Source: Rhabditoides inermis
Taxonomy: Eukaryota > Nematoda > Chromadorea > Rhabditida > Rhabditidae
Direction: 5' to 3'
Assembly: GCA_963966185.1 (NCBI GenBank)
Contig: CAWZYM010000068.1
Span: forward strand, 16,001 to 80,000
Length of the DNA stretch: 64,000 nt
Positions 12,199 through 23,741 of the stretch are shown piece by piece. The notes under the pieces are model-generated. The model searched no databases and was not told the DNA's origin. It saw only the letters and a program-made list of their open reading frames with translations. Every line of letters begins with the position of its first letter. Positions within the stretch are counted from its first letter, which is position 1. The position numbers were made by a program, and so were the translations under genes.

Positions 12199-12363
12199 GA
12201 GAGAGAGAGAGATGCGACGCAGACGCACCCTCCCTGGCCCTCTCGACCCGTATCTGCTCGGCGAGCGTCTTCCGGGAGTAGGCGTTCAGCGCGTCGCTCC
12301 TCAACAGAAGACACCGAGTGCCCAGCGACTGCACGCACATCTCATCCGACAGCTCAACACGGC

Positions 12364-12407
<44 letters not shown>

Positions 12408-14162
12408 GATCTCTCTCTTTCTCTCTCTCTCTCTCGCTCTCTTTCTCTCTCTCTCTCTCTTTCTCTCTCTCTCATTTAATTGAATACGATACAATCATGA
12501 TGATATGAGCCTAAGATGCTAGATACATAGGAACATAGGCTAACGCCGGGAAAAGACAGGTATTTAAGTTGACGAGATTAGTGGCGGGAACACGATACTT
12601 GATCGATCATCATTCCTCGACCATTAGAGTACCATTATTGAAATGTAGAGTGTAGAGCTTCGTCTGTGTCCATGTCCATGCCATTTAGTATCCTCGCGTC
12701 ATACTTCCACGTGAGAGTACTTCCCGCCGCCTCACTGGTTTGTCGGGAAAGATTCTTGTCTATGACCGATCATTCGGCGGCGGGGCAAAATGAGAAGACC
12801 CGACCGCACGCCGCGGGAAAAATCTCTCATGTATCCAAAATATAGTGTTATACATAGCCTTCCCGTCACGGTTTAAAAATCGTATTTCGAAATTCTCTCT
12901 CTTCTCTCTCTTCTCCCTCTTCTCTCTCTTCTCCCTCTTCTCTCTCTTCTCTCTCTTCTCCCTCTTCTCTCTCTTCTCCCTCTTCTCTCTCTTCTCCCTC
13001 TTCTCTCTCTTCTCTCTCTTCTCTCTCTTTTCTTACTTCTCCCTCTTCTCCCTCTTCTCTGTTCTCTCTCCTCTCTCTCTTCTCTCTCTTTTCTTACTTC
13101 TCCCTCTTCTCCCTCTTCTCTCTTCTCTGTTCTCTCTCCTCTCTCTCTTCTCTCTATATATATGTCTCTCTTTATCTCTCCCTCTCTCCTCTCTCTCCCC
13201 TCTCTCCCCTCTCTCTCCTCCTTGTCTCTCCCTCCCTCTCCCTCTTATTTCGAGATTCTCTCTCTTCTCTCTTCTCTCTCTTCTCCCTCTTCTCTCTCTT
13301 CACTCTTCTCTCTTTTCTCTCTTCTCTCTCTTCTCTCTCTTCTCTCTCTTCTCTCTCTTCTCTCTCTTCTCTTACTTCTTCCTCTTCTCTCTCTTCTCTT
13401 ACTTCTACCTCTTCTCCCTCTTCTCTCTCTTCTTTCTCTATATATGTCTCTCTTTATCTCTCTCTCTCCCTCTCGCACGAGATGCTCGCTCTTCCTCTCG
13501 TTGTCTTTCACCCCCGACATCTGCACTCTCGCCGCCGCCCGCAGCGAGGGGCGGGGCTCTGCACTTTTGGGTGCAAGTTGGGTGCACGTTGGAAAAAGTC
13601 GGCGGTCAGCGTGACGGGAAGGAAGGAAGGAAGGAAGGAAGGAAGGAAGGAAGCGCTGGCCTTTCGCCTAGTGCGCGCGCGGGATCGCGCATAACTTCTT
13701 TCAGAGAAGAGATACAAAGATGCCATCAATTAGTGATCTGGCCTACGGAACCGTGCGAATCTAACTAACATGAATTGGATGAGTTCACATTCCTGCTAAC
13801 ATGATTTTTGGATATAGCTTCTTGAAAATTCTGGCGCGAGCCCTATCCTAAGCCAAAAGAGAGGGCGCTGCGCGCCCTCTCTAATGTTGCTAACTTATTA
13901 TTTAAACTTTTGATCAAAAAGTGTTCACATTGTACCAAACCCATTGATGAATGTGTGTTATAATATCGAACTTACCAGACTCGGTTTTCCTTCCGCAGCT
14001 CTGAACTTCCGAAGCGCTTCGGCCGATTCGTTGTACTTCTTGTACTTCCATTCAAAAACCGCATGGTTGAGAACGAACTGAGGGCCGGCCTGTAAAAGGT
14101 CATTTAACATGTATTCAAACTTCAAACATTACTATACTACTAAAATGTAACCACTTCGGGAG

Positions 14163-14206
<44 letters not shown>

Positions 14207-16300
14207 AAGAGAGAAAGAGAAAGAAAGAGAGAGGGGGGAGAGAGAGAGGGAGAGAAAGGGAAAAAGGGAGAGAATGGGAGCTAGAGAATGAGAAAGAGGG
14301 AGGGAAGAAGAGACAAAGGAAAAAAAGAGAGAGAGAGAGGGGACTTAGAGGAGAGAGAGAGAGGTGGAGACGGAGAGTACCTTCAATGCAATAGCTCTCT
14401 GATGCGCACGGCGCGCATTTATTTCGTCGTTCATTGCGGTCAGGACCACTGCAAAAGTAAGTCCCGTCGTTCTTGTATCCCTCTCTCCCTCTCTCTCTCT
14501 CTCTCTCCCCCCCTCTCTCTCTCTCTCTCTTCACTGACACGCCAGAGTGCCCACAATGACGGGGTTGTGTGGGTCGAGCTGCAGTGCCGCTGATATGAAG
14601 TGATAGGCGGACGCATTCTGATGTAGAGAATGGTGCACCAGACCCAGGTTGTAGTTGATCTTCGGATCAAGAGGAGACAGAAAGGCTGCCTGCAAAATGT
14701 TTCTCCTAATCGTCTGTTGTGAAAGAAGAAGTAAGATATGAAAGACGGTCACCTTCTTGAGACAGCTGACCGCGGCGATATACTTTCCCTTTGCATAGAG
14801 GCAGATTCCAATGTTGCTCCACAGAGAGCCGTTGTAATCACAGTCAACTGCAGCCACTCTACAGAGACAGATATAGAAAGTGAGAGAGGGAGAGGGGAGA
14901 TGGTTCGTGGCTGCCCACCTGTACTTGTTGAGTGCGACGTCGTGGTCCCCGCCGTGTGCCTGCATGACATATCCGGTTGCCAGGATAGCATCCGGATGAC
15001 TGGGTTGATATGACAGCGCCTGGCCGAAGCACGCGAATGCCAGGTCCTCACTCCCAGTGCGCAGGTACAGAAGACCCAGCTTCAGAAGATTGTCCACGTT
15101 CTCCGGTTCCAGCTGCAACATCCTCTCTCTCTCCCCCTCTCTCTCTCCCTCCCTCTCCTTCTCTCTTCTACCTTGAGGGCCCTGGTATAAGAGCCGACAG
15201 CCAGGTCGTTGTCTCCCAGTTCTATGCACAGCTTGGCGAGAAAGATGAGCAGCTCCACGGAAGATGAGATCATCGGAGCGCGACTCAGGATGTCCTGGAA
15301 TTGCTTTATCTCCTTCTCTCCTGTCCCTCCCTCTCTCCCCCCCCTCACCCTTGCTTTCTCCACAGCATTGAATCTGTCAGTGTCGAGATGGTAGACCGCT
15401 CGCGCCAGCCAGTAGTACGTTCTCTGTTCAAATGTGTGATAAAGTAAGTCAATGTGTGTCTCACATAATTGTTCTGATCTCCTTTGATCGACTTTTCCAG
15501 GTAGTCGACAGCTGTTTTGTGGTTTCCGAGGAGAAAGTGGATGCGTCCAATGTGCAGCTGGTACCTCAAGAAGGACAGTGAACAGTGAGTGAGTGTTGGA
15601 GGAGGGGGCGTCCCACTTGGGACTGTTGCCTCCTGCGAGAGTGTGCGCTCTGCCCAGCCAGTCGAGTGCATCGTGTAGCTCTCCCTCGTCCCTGGCCACC
15701 AGACCCCGAATCTGGAATGCGAACTCGCACTCCCCCTGCAACATCAGATCATCAGATGATTGCTGCACATTCAAAGCACTCATCTCACGCCTTACTCTTC
15801 ACATTCTTTTGTCGTCTATCGGAATATCGATATATGATGTGACCTTGAATTCGTCCATGAGATCAGCCACCATCATCTTACAGGCAGTGAAGTCCTTCTG
15901 GGCATACGCCAGATGCAGCCGCGCGTTCCACCTCCAATCATTCTTCTTCTTTCGCTCGCATCAATTGCGTGTAATAACACAGTTTAAAGCACAAGCACTC
16001 ACTTGTCGAAGTTGATGAGTTCAGTTGCCTTGGCCTTCCTTGCCGGCAGGGGTGGAGGGGGCGGGGCGGTCGTCTCCTCCTCCTCCTCCTCCTCCTCCTC
16101 CTCCTCCTCCTCCTCTCCCACATCTCCCTCCCTAGCTCCCGCCTCCAGCCCCGAACGACTGCGGTTCATTTCGGACAGTCTGAAAAAACAATATGTGTAC
16201 TAGTCAGAATATGACTTATAAAATAATATGAAATAATCTAGGAATGTATGAAATCATACCTTGCTTCCTCCGCCGTTTTTTCTTCTTCCGTAGTTGACAT
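10766..16300 (-). CDS. BBS4: Bardet-Biedl syndrome 4 protein (BBSome TPR subunit)
   Basis: Thirteen exons. The start ATG is at 16300-16298, right after acceptor CCATCAG plus A. Later exons include 15735-15617, 15564-15465, 15423-15349, 15294-15172, 15112-14919, 14858-14753, 14689-14539, 14448-14381, 14089-13976 and the last, 10933-10766. After an acidic leader with a poly-Glu run come tandem TPRs. Blocks parallel human BBS4 closely: RLHLAYAQKDFTACK, GRIHFLLGNHKTAVDYLEKS, WSNIGICLYAKGKYIAAVSCL, INYNLGLVHHSLHQNASAYH and TLALVLTAMNDEINARR. BBS4 is a subunit of the BBSome, the coat that moves membrane proteins in and out of cilia; it links to PCM1 at centriolar satellites. The last exon adds a short C-terminal tail with EGGAT repeats. 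The final intron is about 3 kb of repeats. An RFX X-box lies 164 bp upstream of the start. Confidence 0.9.
11061..11389. mobile_element. Foldback element, copy 1 (long inverted-repeat hairpin)
   Basis: The left arm (11061-11165) starts ATTATCTGTTAAAAAGTACT. The right arm (11284-11389) is its near-perfect reverse complement, giving a stem of about 105 bp. The loop holds a CT-rich stretch. The same family is at about 56565-56830, 58369-58700 and 61165-61655. Confidence 0.85.
11872..12041 (+). mobile_element. Helitron-like 3' module, truncated copy
   Basis: It shares ATAACTTCTTTCGGAGAAAA ... CTTGAAAATTCTGGCGCGAG ... CCTAAGCCAAAAGAG with the copies at 13690-13884 and 61664-61854. It lacks the terminal GC hairpin and runs instead into an (AG)n array. 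Confidence 0.7.
12046..12475. repeat. (AG)n and (CT)n arrays flanking a short unique stretch
   Basis: A GA array at 12046-12209 and a CT array at 12365-12475 face each other around about 150 bp of unique DNA, within the last BBS4 intron. Opposite-polarity arrays could fold against each other. Confidence 0.9.
12481..12820 (+). repeat. Dispersed repeat family, copy B
   Basis: Same family as 7981-8325, matching through GGCTAACGCCGGG, TTAGTGGCGGGAACACGAT, ACCATTAGAGTACCATT and CGACCGCACGCCGCGG, with small indels. Non-coding. Confidence 0.8.
12893..13480. repeat. CTCTT-rich pyrimidine array
   Basis: Nearly 600 bp built from CTCTCTTCTCC and TCTCTCTT units, with a repeated TATATATGTCTCTCTTTATC segment (about 13155 and 13440) that indicates internal duplication. 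It lies in the last BBS4 intron. Long open frames across it are a by-product of composition. Confidence 0.9.
13690..13884 (+). mobile_element. Helitron-like 3' end with terminal GC hairpin
   Basis: The conserved module ends in AGAGGGCGC-TGC-GCGCCCTCT (hairpin) followed by CTAA, and sequence similarity to other copies ceases right after, at a T. A hairpin followed by CTRR and insertion before T is the diagnostic 3' end of Helitrons. Same end at 55846 (inverted) and 61854. Confidence 0.65.
14160..14372. repeat. (GA)n-rich array in a BBS4 intron
   Basis: About 210 bp of GA/GAAA/GGAGA units, which read as CT on the BBS4 coding strand. Confidence 0.9.
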
Positions 16301-16463
16301 TCTGATGGGGTAAAGATATCAAACGTACAAAAACAGCGAATAACAAGATTATAACAACAGAAAAAACGTAAATTATACAAACACCAACTTAAAACGAGAT
16401 AATTGTTTCGTGGAATAGAGACTAGCTATGTTGTCTTCCATCCCCTACTCTCCGGGTCTCCGG

Positions 16464-16477
16464 GTTGCCATAGTAAC
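16464..16477. promoter_or_regulatory. X-box (RFX/DAF-19 site) upstream of BBS4
   Basis: GTTGCCATAGTAAC fits the X-box consensus GTHNYYATRRNAAC at every position. It lies 164 bp upstream of the BBS4 start codon. RFX factors drive ciliary genes through such sites, and BBS genes are classic targets. Confidence 0.85.
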
Positions 16478-16599
16478 AGAAAGCGAAAGACGCGGGAAAG
16501 ACAATTCAACGAGTTGAATAATAATAAAACCTGCAAATTCCAATTGCAAAGCATAAGAATGATAAGTATCGTCTAATTAGGCAGAAATAAGTTTACCCA

Positions 16600-16972
16600 C
16601 ACCCACATTTAGAGTGGAGGAGGAACGTCGATAAGCGAGATTCCGACTAGTGAGAGAATAATTTGACCGGCATCGTCCCCTTAGATAAACGGTACGAAAA
16701 TAAATTGATCTGCATCGTTCTCTTAGAATTACGGTAGGAGAATAATTTGATTTGAATCGTCCCCTTAGAATTACGGTAGAAGAATAATTTGATCTTTGGC
16801 TCACCCTTAGAATTACGGTAGGAGAATAATTTGATTTGAATCGTCCCCTTAGAATTACGGTAGGACAATAATTCGATCTATGGCTCACTCTTAGAATTAC
16901 GGTAGGAGAATAATTCGATCTATGGCTCACCCTTAGAATTACGGTAGGAGAATAGTTTTGACCTGCATTGTC
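16600..16972 (-). repeat. 42-bp tandem repeat, upstream of BBS4
   Basis: About nine imperfect copies of TTAGAATTACGGTAGGAGAA plus a variable spacer (TAATTTGATTTGAATCGTCC or TAATTCGATCTATGGCTCACC). The same family recurs in inverse orientation at 58010-58335. The 42-bp period keeps one frame open on the minus strand, but no start or splice context supports coding. Confidence 0.85.
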
Positions 16973-17171
16973 ACTTTAGGATCACAACTTCCAATAGAAA
17001 TTACTGCATCATCTTGCTACTTACAATACCAGCGAAAAAACTAACGAAATAATCGAAAACATTTATAAATTCTAAGCAATTGTAAACAGCGCGGTGAGCA
17101 CAAATGGCGGGAATACTCGATCGAGTTGATATGTAAGTGATAAGTGGTAAGAGTGTGTGGAGAGGGCGTCT

Positions 17172-17433
17172 CTAGTGGAACGGCCTATTCCACTCTCCCT
17201 CCTCGCACACACCGAAGTTGGCCAGACCCGCACAGATCTCCTCCTCGATCAGCTCCTCCAGCATGTCGTTGCGTGCCGGAAGCCCCGCCCCCTCAGGCTC
17301 CGCCCCCTCAGATGCCTCGGCCAACCAGCGGGAGACGTTCTCGTGCACGTTCGGAGTCTCGACTCGCATCAAATTGAAGTCGTCGGGCGCTTCAAATGGG
17401 TTCTGGTTGCTGGAAAAGGGAAGTTCGAAAGCG

Positions 17434-17475
<42 letters not shown>

Positions 17476-19174
17476 GGGGAGAGAGAGAGGCAGAGGAAGA
17501 GGGAGAGAGGGGGAGGGAGAGAGAGGGAGAGAGAGGGAGAGAGAGGGAGAGAGAGGGAGAGAGAGAAGGAGAGAGAGGGAGAGAGAGAGGAAGAGAGAGA
17601 GGGAGAGAGAGGGAGAGGGAGAGAGGGGGAGAGAGAGAGAGGCAGAGGAAGAGGGAGAGAGGGGGAGGGAGAGAGAGGGAGGGAGAGGGAGAGAGAGGGA
17701 GAGAGAGGGAGAGAGAGAAGGAGAGAGAGGGAGAGAGAGAGGGAGAGGGAGGGAGAGGGAGAGGGATGTCACTCGTACCGGAATGGCGGAGGGTGCTGGA
17801 CGGGCTGTTCCGTGAGTTGATCGATAAGCGGGCAAGAAGAACGAGCCATCTCAGATATGAAGTACTCACTGAATCAAAGGAATGATGAGATTTCCCCACT
17901 TCCCCCTCCCTTCTCCCCCCCCTCTCTCTCCCCTCCCTCTCCCTTTTCCCCTCTCTCCCCCCTCTCTCTCCCCTTCCTCGTACCATGCCGCCCTTCCGAA
18001 TAGCATCGTGTCAGCGAGTCTCATCTCGTTCAGCATCTGCCACTGCTGGTCGTCGTCACTCTCTAGCTGAAAGGGCATATTAGTCTTTTCCATATGTCCC
18101 CCCCCCCCCCCCCGAAGCTCCGCCCCTTTCTTCCCGCTCACCGGATGCCCGTTGAGCTGGCGGAACACGCTGACCACATCCTCCACGCACATCAGTCGGT
18201 CCAGACGGATCGAAGACGTGTCGCCTGCAACTTGCTCTCTAAGACTCCGCCCACTCAAACCCCGCCCTCACGTCTGTAGTAGTTGTCGCGCGTCTCCTTG
18301 ATCCAGTGCAGGAGCTCCGTGGTGCGCTGTTGCTGTTCTGCGGGAACTAGGATCAAAGACGTCCAGCTGCCCTGCAATATACGACGTACTCTGTCTCCGT
18401 CGCTCTACTTCTCTCCACACCTGGAATAGCTTGGCGAGTGCGATGCACGCATTGTTCACATCGGACACCACCGCCGGATCCCAGCGAATCGTTCGCACAT
18501 TGTCTTCGAACCGCACGTCACCCGCCATCACGATACGCAGCTCCTCCACCACCTACCAATACGGTAGAGTACAGTACGCAGACTACGGTAGAATACAGTA
18601 CCCCCGCATACCTGCTCCCGCTCCATGACGTAGCAGCACATCTGGGTGGGCACGTTTCCCACACTCTCCTCCGACAGAACCAACATCGCCCAGCGCTTGC
18701 AGCGGATCGACGACTACAACAGTACTGTACTGTTTAGGTATACGGTATTGTGCGTACCACGGCGTTCGCTTCTCGCCAGATGAGTTTGTCGTAGAGTGTC
18801 TGTCGTGCCTCGCTACGCCCGACGCCCCTCTCCGTTGCCCGACCGATCAGCTCCTTCTCCAACTGACTCAGACCGCGCTGCTTGTTGCGAGTCGCCACAG
18901 ACACCGTCTGCATACGGAACACCGCAGACTGGTTCTGCAACAACACTCTGCGTAGACGCCCACTCACCCTATGTGCGTAGATGCCCACCTGGTCGTGTCG
19001 GCGGCGGCTCTCGTTCTTCCACCTTCCTTGCTCCTCGGGACGGAGGCGCGCCCAGTCTACGGCGGCCCTTTCGACAAGTCTCCTCGCACCGAGGGGTCCG
19101 TGAGCCTCGGCCTCGTAAGCGCCACGCCGGGAGTCCGCGAAGTACATAAAGCCATTCGACTTCTTTTTCGTCAT
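17172..19174 (-). CDS. Unknown protein with an HMG-box-like N-terminus
   Basis: The start ATG directly follows acceptor CCCGTTCAG; the stop is TAG at 17174-17172. The first exon encodes an HMG-box-like segment (NGFMYFADSRR ... AAVDWARLRPEEQGRWKNES), with the aromatic and Trp positions expected of one. The rest is helical and not recognised. Recognisable blocks in order are: NKQRGLSQLEKELIGRA, LYDKLIWREANAV, CKRWAMLVLSEESVGNVPTQ, VVEELRIVMAGDVRFEDNVR, SDVNNACIALAKLFQ, QQQRTTELLHWIKETRDNYYR, LDRLMCVEDVVSVFRQLNGHP, QWQMLNEMRLADTMLFGRAA and YFISEMARSS. The last is a C-terminal exon containing a low-complexity EGAEPEGAG run and DMLEELIEEEICAGLANFGV. The latter resembles short C-terminal helices of some centrosomal proteins, but this is weak. 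A TC array fills the last intron, and a 460-bp pyrimidine array precedes the start. I considered maelstrom and rejected it. Confidence 0.6.
17434..17766. repeat. (GA)n/(GGGAGA)n array in the last intron of the HMG-like gene
   Basis: About 330 bp of GAGAGA and GGGAGAGA units. On the coding strand this is pyrimidine and abuts the acceptor at the final exon (CCCTTTTCCAG). Confidence 0.9.
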
Positions 19175-19191
19175 CTGAACGGGAGTGGGTG

Positions 19192-19650
19192 GGGGAAGGA
19201 GGGGAGGAGGGGAGGAGGGGAGGAGGGGAGGAGGGGAGGAGGGAAGGAGGGAAGGAGGGAAGGAGGGAAGGAGGGAAGGAGGGAAGGAGGGAAGGAGGGA
19301 AGGAGGGAAGGAGGGAAGGAGGGAAGGAGGGAAGGAGGGAAGGAGGGAAGGAGGGAAGGAGGGAAGGAGGGAAGGAGGGAAGGAGGGAAGGAGGGAAGGA
19401 GGGAAGGAGGGAAGGAGGGAAGGAGGGAAGGAGGGAAGGAGGGAAGGAGGGAAGGAGGGAAGGAGGGAAGGAGGGAAGGAGGGAAGGAGGGAAGGAGGGA
19501 AGGAGGGAAGGAGGGAAGGAGGGAAGGAGGGAAGGAGGGAAGGAGGGAAGGAGGGAAGGAGGGAAGGAGGGAAGGAGGGAAGGAGGGAAGGAGGAAAGGA
19601 GGAAAGGAGGGAAGGAGGGAAGGAGGGAAGGAGGGAAGGAGGGAAGGAGG
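19192..19650. repeat. 8-bp minisatellite (GGAGGGAA)n
   Basis: About 460 bp: five-bp GGAGG units first, then more than 45 near-perfect GGAGGGAA copies. It ends about 18 bp upstream of the HMG-like start codon, so on the coding strand it forms an extended TTCCCTCC pyrimidine tract before the putative leader acceptor. Confidence 0.97.
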
Positions 19651-20102
19651 AGTACCATCACTCCACAGCAGCCAACGCCGCACGGGAGACACCACACACG
19701 AGAAATGACTACACCCCCCGATCGACCACAACACTCATCACAGCCCACCCCCAATCACACAATCAAATACGCAAAGCAGTCTATAATCATACTTTTATTG
19801 GAAGACGCGGAACTCGCGCGCGCAACCACACCAGGGTAAATATTACAACTAGTACGCATACGGGGTGAGAATTACAAAATAACAAACGTACAATATTATA
19901 ATCGTTATTACTTGAGTAAAACAATAGTGTACCCATCGAGTTTCGAGTGAGAGATAGAGAGAGAGAGAGAGCAAACTGTGGACTACGAAGGCATATTTGG
20001 TAATGCTATGTGTGGGAATGGATACCTCGTGTTTGTCAGTCGAATAGAGACCTCGTATAGGAAGCAGGGGTGAGAGAGTGAGCATAGGAGGGGGAGGGGA
20101 GA
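19651..20102. other. Intergenic region between HMG-like and FAR1-like genes
   Basis: No gene seen. It contains a short (GA)n at about 19949-19970 and probably the 3' UTR of the FAR1-like gene near 20000-20102. Confidence 0.45.
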
Positions 20103-23064
20103 TCAGTTGCCGCTGTGCCACGAGGCGACCAGGTTCTTGAGTGTTGCCACCCTGGCCAGCAGCTTGTCGTTGGGGGAGAGGGCGATGATGTCAGTGAGGG
20201 CAGCCATCACTCCCGGCAGCTCCGACCGAGCCGCGTCCGCCAGCTGGGCCTGCACCTGCGCCACCATGTCCACGGGCAGAGCACACGGCGCGGGCAGAGA
20301 GGCAGACACGCACGGCACGGGCGCCTCCAGGGGAGACGCACGGCCCGCCTTCGACCCGCACTTCTCATCCGCCGCCTCCTCCTGCGAAGAGTGCGCCTCC
20401 AGCTGCGGAGGCACGTCGAGGGCTATCTGGTCGGCCAGCGAGTAGCGGGCCACGTCAGCCGGCAGAGGCGCCGTCGCAGCCTGCTCGAACAGCTTCTGTC
20501 GCAGCATGTTCTGAAAGGAGGCACATGAGACACATGGTACTACGACTAGTGCACGTCTAGTACTAGGTACTACTCACCATGAATATGGTGTTGGTGCCAG
20601 CGTTGGGCGATGCGGCGACGGGAGTGGGACGGGGCAGGTCCGAGGCAGGCGGCGGGAATTCTGGCTGGTTCTGCATCAGCTTCTGCAGCGTCTGCAGGTT
20701 CGACTGTGCCAGCTGGTGTTGCTGGAGATACGCGGCGATCTGCTGCTGTTGCTGCAGAGCTTGGAGAACCTGCAAATAACACAATGATACAACGCCCTAA
20801 TCACAAAATGGACTATGTACCCACCGCATTTCCATACTGCTGTCCGTTGTGGGGGGCGAGTGTGGGGTTGGAGGCGGGGCTGGCGAGGGGACTCGCCTCT
20901 CCCTCCTGCTTGATCCTCCTCGCGCGCCCTGCAGGAGACGCGGCCGGCGACGCTCCGTCCGTGCTCTTCCTCGACCGAGGCGTCGCCTGCTTCCCACTGT
21001 CGATCCCATGACCAGAGTGCAGAGGGTTCAGCGTCGTGATCTTGAGCACTTTCTCGTTGAAGTTGTAGTTGACGCGGAGCATCGCCTTGCACCCGCACGG
21101 TAGGTAGTTCTGGTTCGGACGCTTGCCCGCTCCTGCAATTCAACATGTTGAGTTTGTGTTACAGTACCCCCATCTGTCGCCACACCCGCACGCAGCCTTG
21201 ACAGCATCTCACTGACACCTGTTCGGGTGGCAAGTGACGATTAGTAAGCCGCAAGGTAATCGACAAACCGCAATTTGCAGACACACTAGCGCACACATAT
21301 GTTCAGTATGTGGTCAGCGAAAAAAGAGAGGAGCGAGGTCAGTGAAAGCACATAAACACACACGTGTTTGTGGACAGGGAAATTAGAGGGCGCGGAAGTG
21401 GCAAAAAAGTGAGTGGCCTAATCGACCATTACCAGTACTGCTAGCATATGATGACCTCTAACAGACGACAGCATAGCCAAATTATGCAAATTGGTGTGGA
21501 GTGATTGGGTGGAGAGAGGGAAGGAGAGCACACAGCTGGCGCGTGCGCCGTTCACTCCAAGGATGACAAGACACAACAGCTGAGCGGCCTGTCTACACTG
21601 ACTATTCGACAGTCGGGAATGACGCAACCACACACCCATTACCCAAGATTACTGTAGCCGGCCGACGCCCGCATCAAAGGCGGTGGGCCAGGCAAGAGGG
21701 AGGCGCGAGTGGGCAGAGAGTGCGCGAGGTCGAGAGAGCGCAGAGAAGAGGGCGTAATCCACCCGACCCGCACTCGGTACTTATGCAAATGTGCGAGCCG
21801 ATTGATAGAGAAAGAGCGAAGACATCTGGTGGATAGACTGGCACCAGGCAGCGGGCACCGACACACAGTGCGCGGCAAAAAGAGCAGCAACAGAAGTAGC
21901 GGTGGCCAAACAAGACACATCCACCCACTCACCTCGCATACGCGGCTGGCCATAGTGAGCACAGTGGAAAACAATGTAGCGGTACTTGAACTGCTGCAAA
22001 TACACGACATGATGATCGGGATGGGAGGAGGGGGCGACTGACCAGGTTGGTCGATCCGTCGGGCTCCCTGAGAGTCTCCGACGAGGCGACGCGGAACGGG
22101 TGGTGCTGCGCAGTCTTCCACGCGTCGAAACACGCCTCGAAAGCCGCGTAACTGCAAATGGGACAATTCCAACACATTCCATAGCAGGAGGAGCAGGCAC
22201 GGCGTACCTGGGGAACTTGGCATCCATGAATATGCCGTGGTTGTCGTCCACATCGATGGACAGCGCGCCCGCCTGGTTGTTCTGCTGGATCGCCTCCAGG
22301 ATATTGCGAGGCACGGCAGTCGCAGCTGAAATGACCAGCGTGTTTGCCATCTCCAGTGCCGACCGACTCACCAGGGGCCTGCGCGGGTTGCTTGTTCTCA
22401 CACTCGTCGGAGGCACTCGAACACTGCGTCGCCTCCTCGTCCTGCAATCACAAACAACATCATCTTTCCATTTACAGCATCATCCAGGTGTCGCTATCGG
22501 GTTACAGGTATTGTTCAAAAGCGGAGACGCAATGGGTAATCGGATCGGGGGAGCATGCATCCATCATAAACTTGCGCCTTCAATCGCGCCGCCCCATTGT
22601 TTAGACTGCCGCCACTCGAGAGGTCAGCCCCTCGCCTTCTTCCGACTCTATGAAATGCGAAACCAGTTGCACACTGCATGGATTAGAACGCATCTCAATT
22701 CGCGCGGGAACAGACGAGACAAATCAGAGTACACGCTGCGATACGGAGCCAGAAAACATCTGCCTGTCAGCAGTATGCAACCGCGAAATTAGCATACTCG
22801 CGTTTGAGTGATGTACGACTGACTGTAACGCATAATAGTGGCAATGATTTAGGAGAATGGGGTGTGAACCTAGAATTGACTGACCGCGTGAGCGTGGTTC
22901 TCGTCGACAGGAGACGTGGATCCGCTCTGGTCACTCCACTCGTACCGGCCTCGCTTCGTGCTCGGCTCGCGATCATCTACCTGTTCCGCCAGTCCAGCCA
23001 GCATTGTCAGCGGCTTCTGGTCAAAGAACAGCGGGACATTGAAGTCCTCCAGCGCCGCAGTCAT
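20103..23064 (-). CDS. FAR1/ZSWIM3-like DNA-binding domain protein
   Basis: Eight exons. The ATG (23064-23062) directly follows acceptor CTCTTGCAG. Exons 1 and 2 are acidic. Exons 3 to 6 encode the domain: DAKFPSYAAFEACFDAWKTA, HPFRVASSETL, FKYRYIVFHCAHYGQPRMRG and GKRPNQNYLPCGCKAMLRV, ending with NYNFNEKVLKITTLNPLHSG and H. This is the FAR1-type zinc-binding WRKY-GCM1 fold (C-C-H-H), known from ZSWIM proteins, plant FAR1 and MULE transposases. Exon 6 continues with a Ser/Pro-rich stretch and a SUMO-like RIKQEGE. Exon 7 (20769-20578) is Gln-rich, and exon 8 (20510-20103) is Ala-rich and acidic with a helical end. No MULE transposase core or SWIM motif is seen, so it is likely a transcription factor derived from a transposase-type DNA-binding domain. 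Function is inferred from the domain only. Confidence 0.75.
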
Positions 23065-23741
23065 CTGCAAGAGAGGCCATCACATCATGGACAAGATAAG
23101 CGATCACGCAAGATATGACAAGAGTATAACAAGTAAGCTTGTGGGTCAATCAATAGGTGCGATATGGGAGGGTCGGGGGAGGAGGGGGAGTGACCCACGA
23201 ACGCATTGCGCAACGTCTGCCACACACCAAAAACAACTCTCAGCCACACGGGATCAGCTGATCCGCCAGACGCCGAGGAAATCAATACGACATCGTCAGA
23301 GGTATCGACGCGGTAGACCAAAAAGGGACGACGGAGGGGATGAATAATGGAGTGGATTGGGATATGCGCGTCAGTGGGTCGTACAGACCACAGCACAACA
23401 GCTGTGACGCGAAGGCAGAAGACTGCGGAAGAGAGAAGGCGGGTAGAAACAGCGACTGGCGTGAAACACATTCTGTAAGACTGCAGAAAGCCTCATCTAA
23501 TGGGATGTGATGGAGGAGAGGAGAGAGCCAGTGCGGCTGCCGGAATGCGGAGGGATAATATGGTTGAGAGGGACTGTAGTCTGGAGGGCGGGTAGGGGGC
23601 GGGGCGGACGATCGAGGACTGCGCGGGAAAACCGCTAGCCTCGGCGTTGACAGATAGATATGCCTCCAGCATACCGTATACCACAACCAGATACCGTCAA
23701 ACAACTCTACCGCAAAGATCTATTTGATAAGACATCGCGCA
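23065..23741. other. Upstream region of the FAR1-like gene
   Basis: No coding signal that I trust. GC-rich segments (for example GGCGGGTAGGGGGCGGGGCGG near 23590) could be promoter. It ends at the TTAA target of the Harbinger transposon. Confidence 0.4.

Noticed and set aside
12845..13768. 307-codon Phe/Ser/Leu open frame
   Set aside because: Made of CTCTTC repeats in the last BBS4 intron.
17172..19174. Maelstrom (MAEL) as identity of the HMG-like gene
   Set aside because: Only the HMG-like start fits; the RNase H-like maelstrom domain is not found in later exons.
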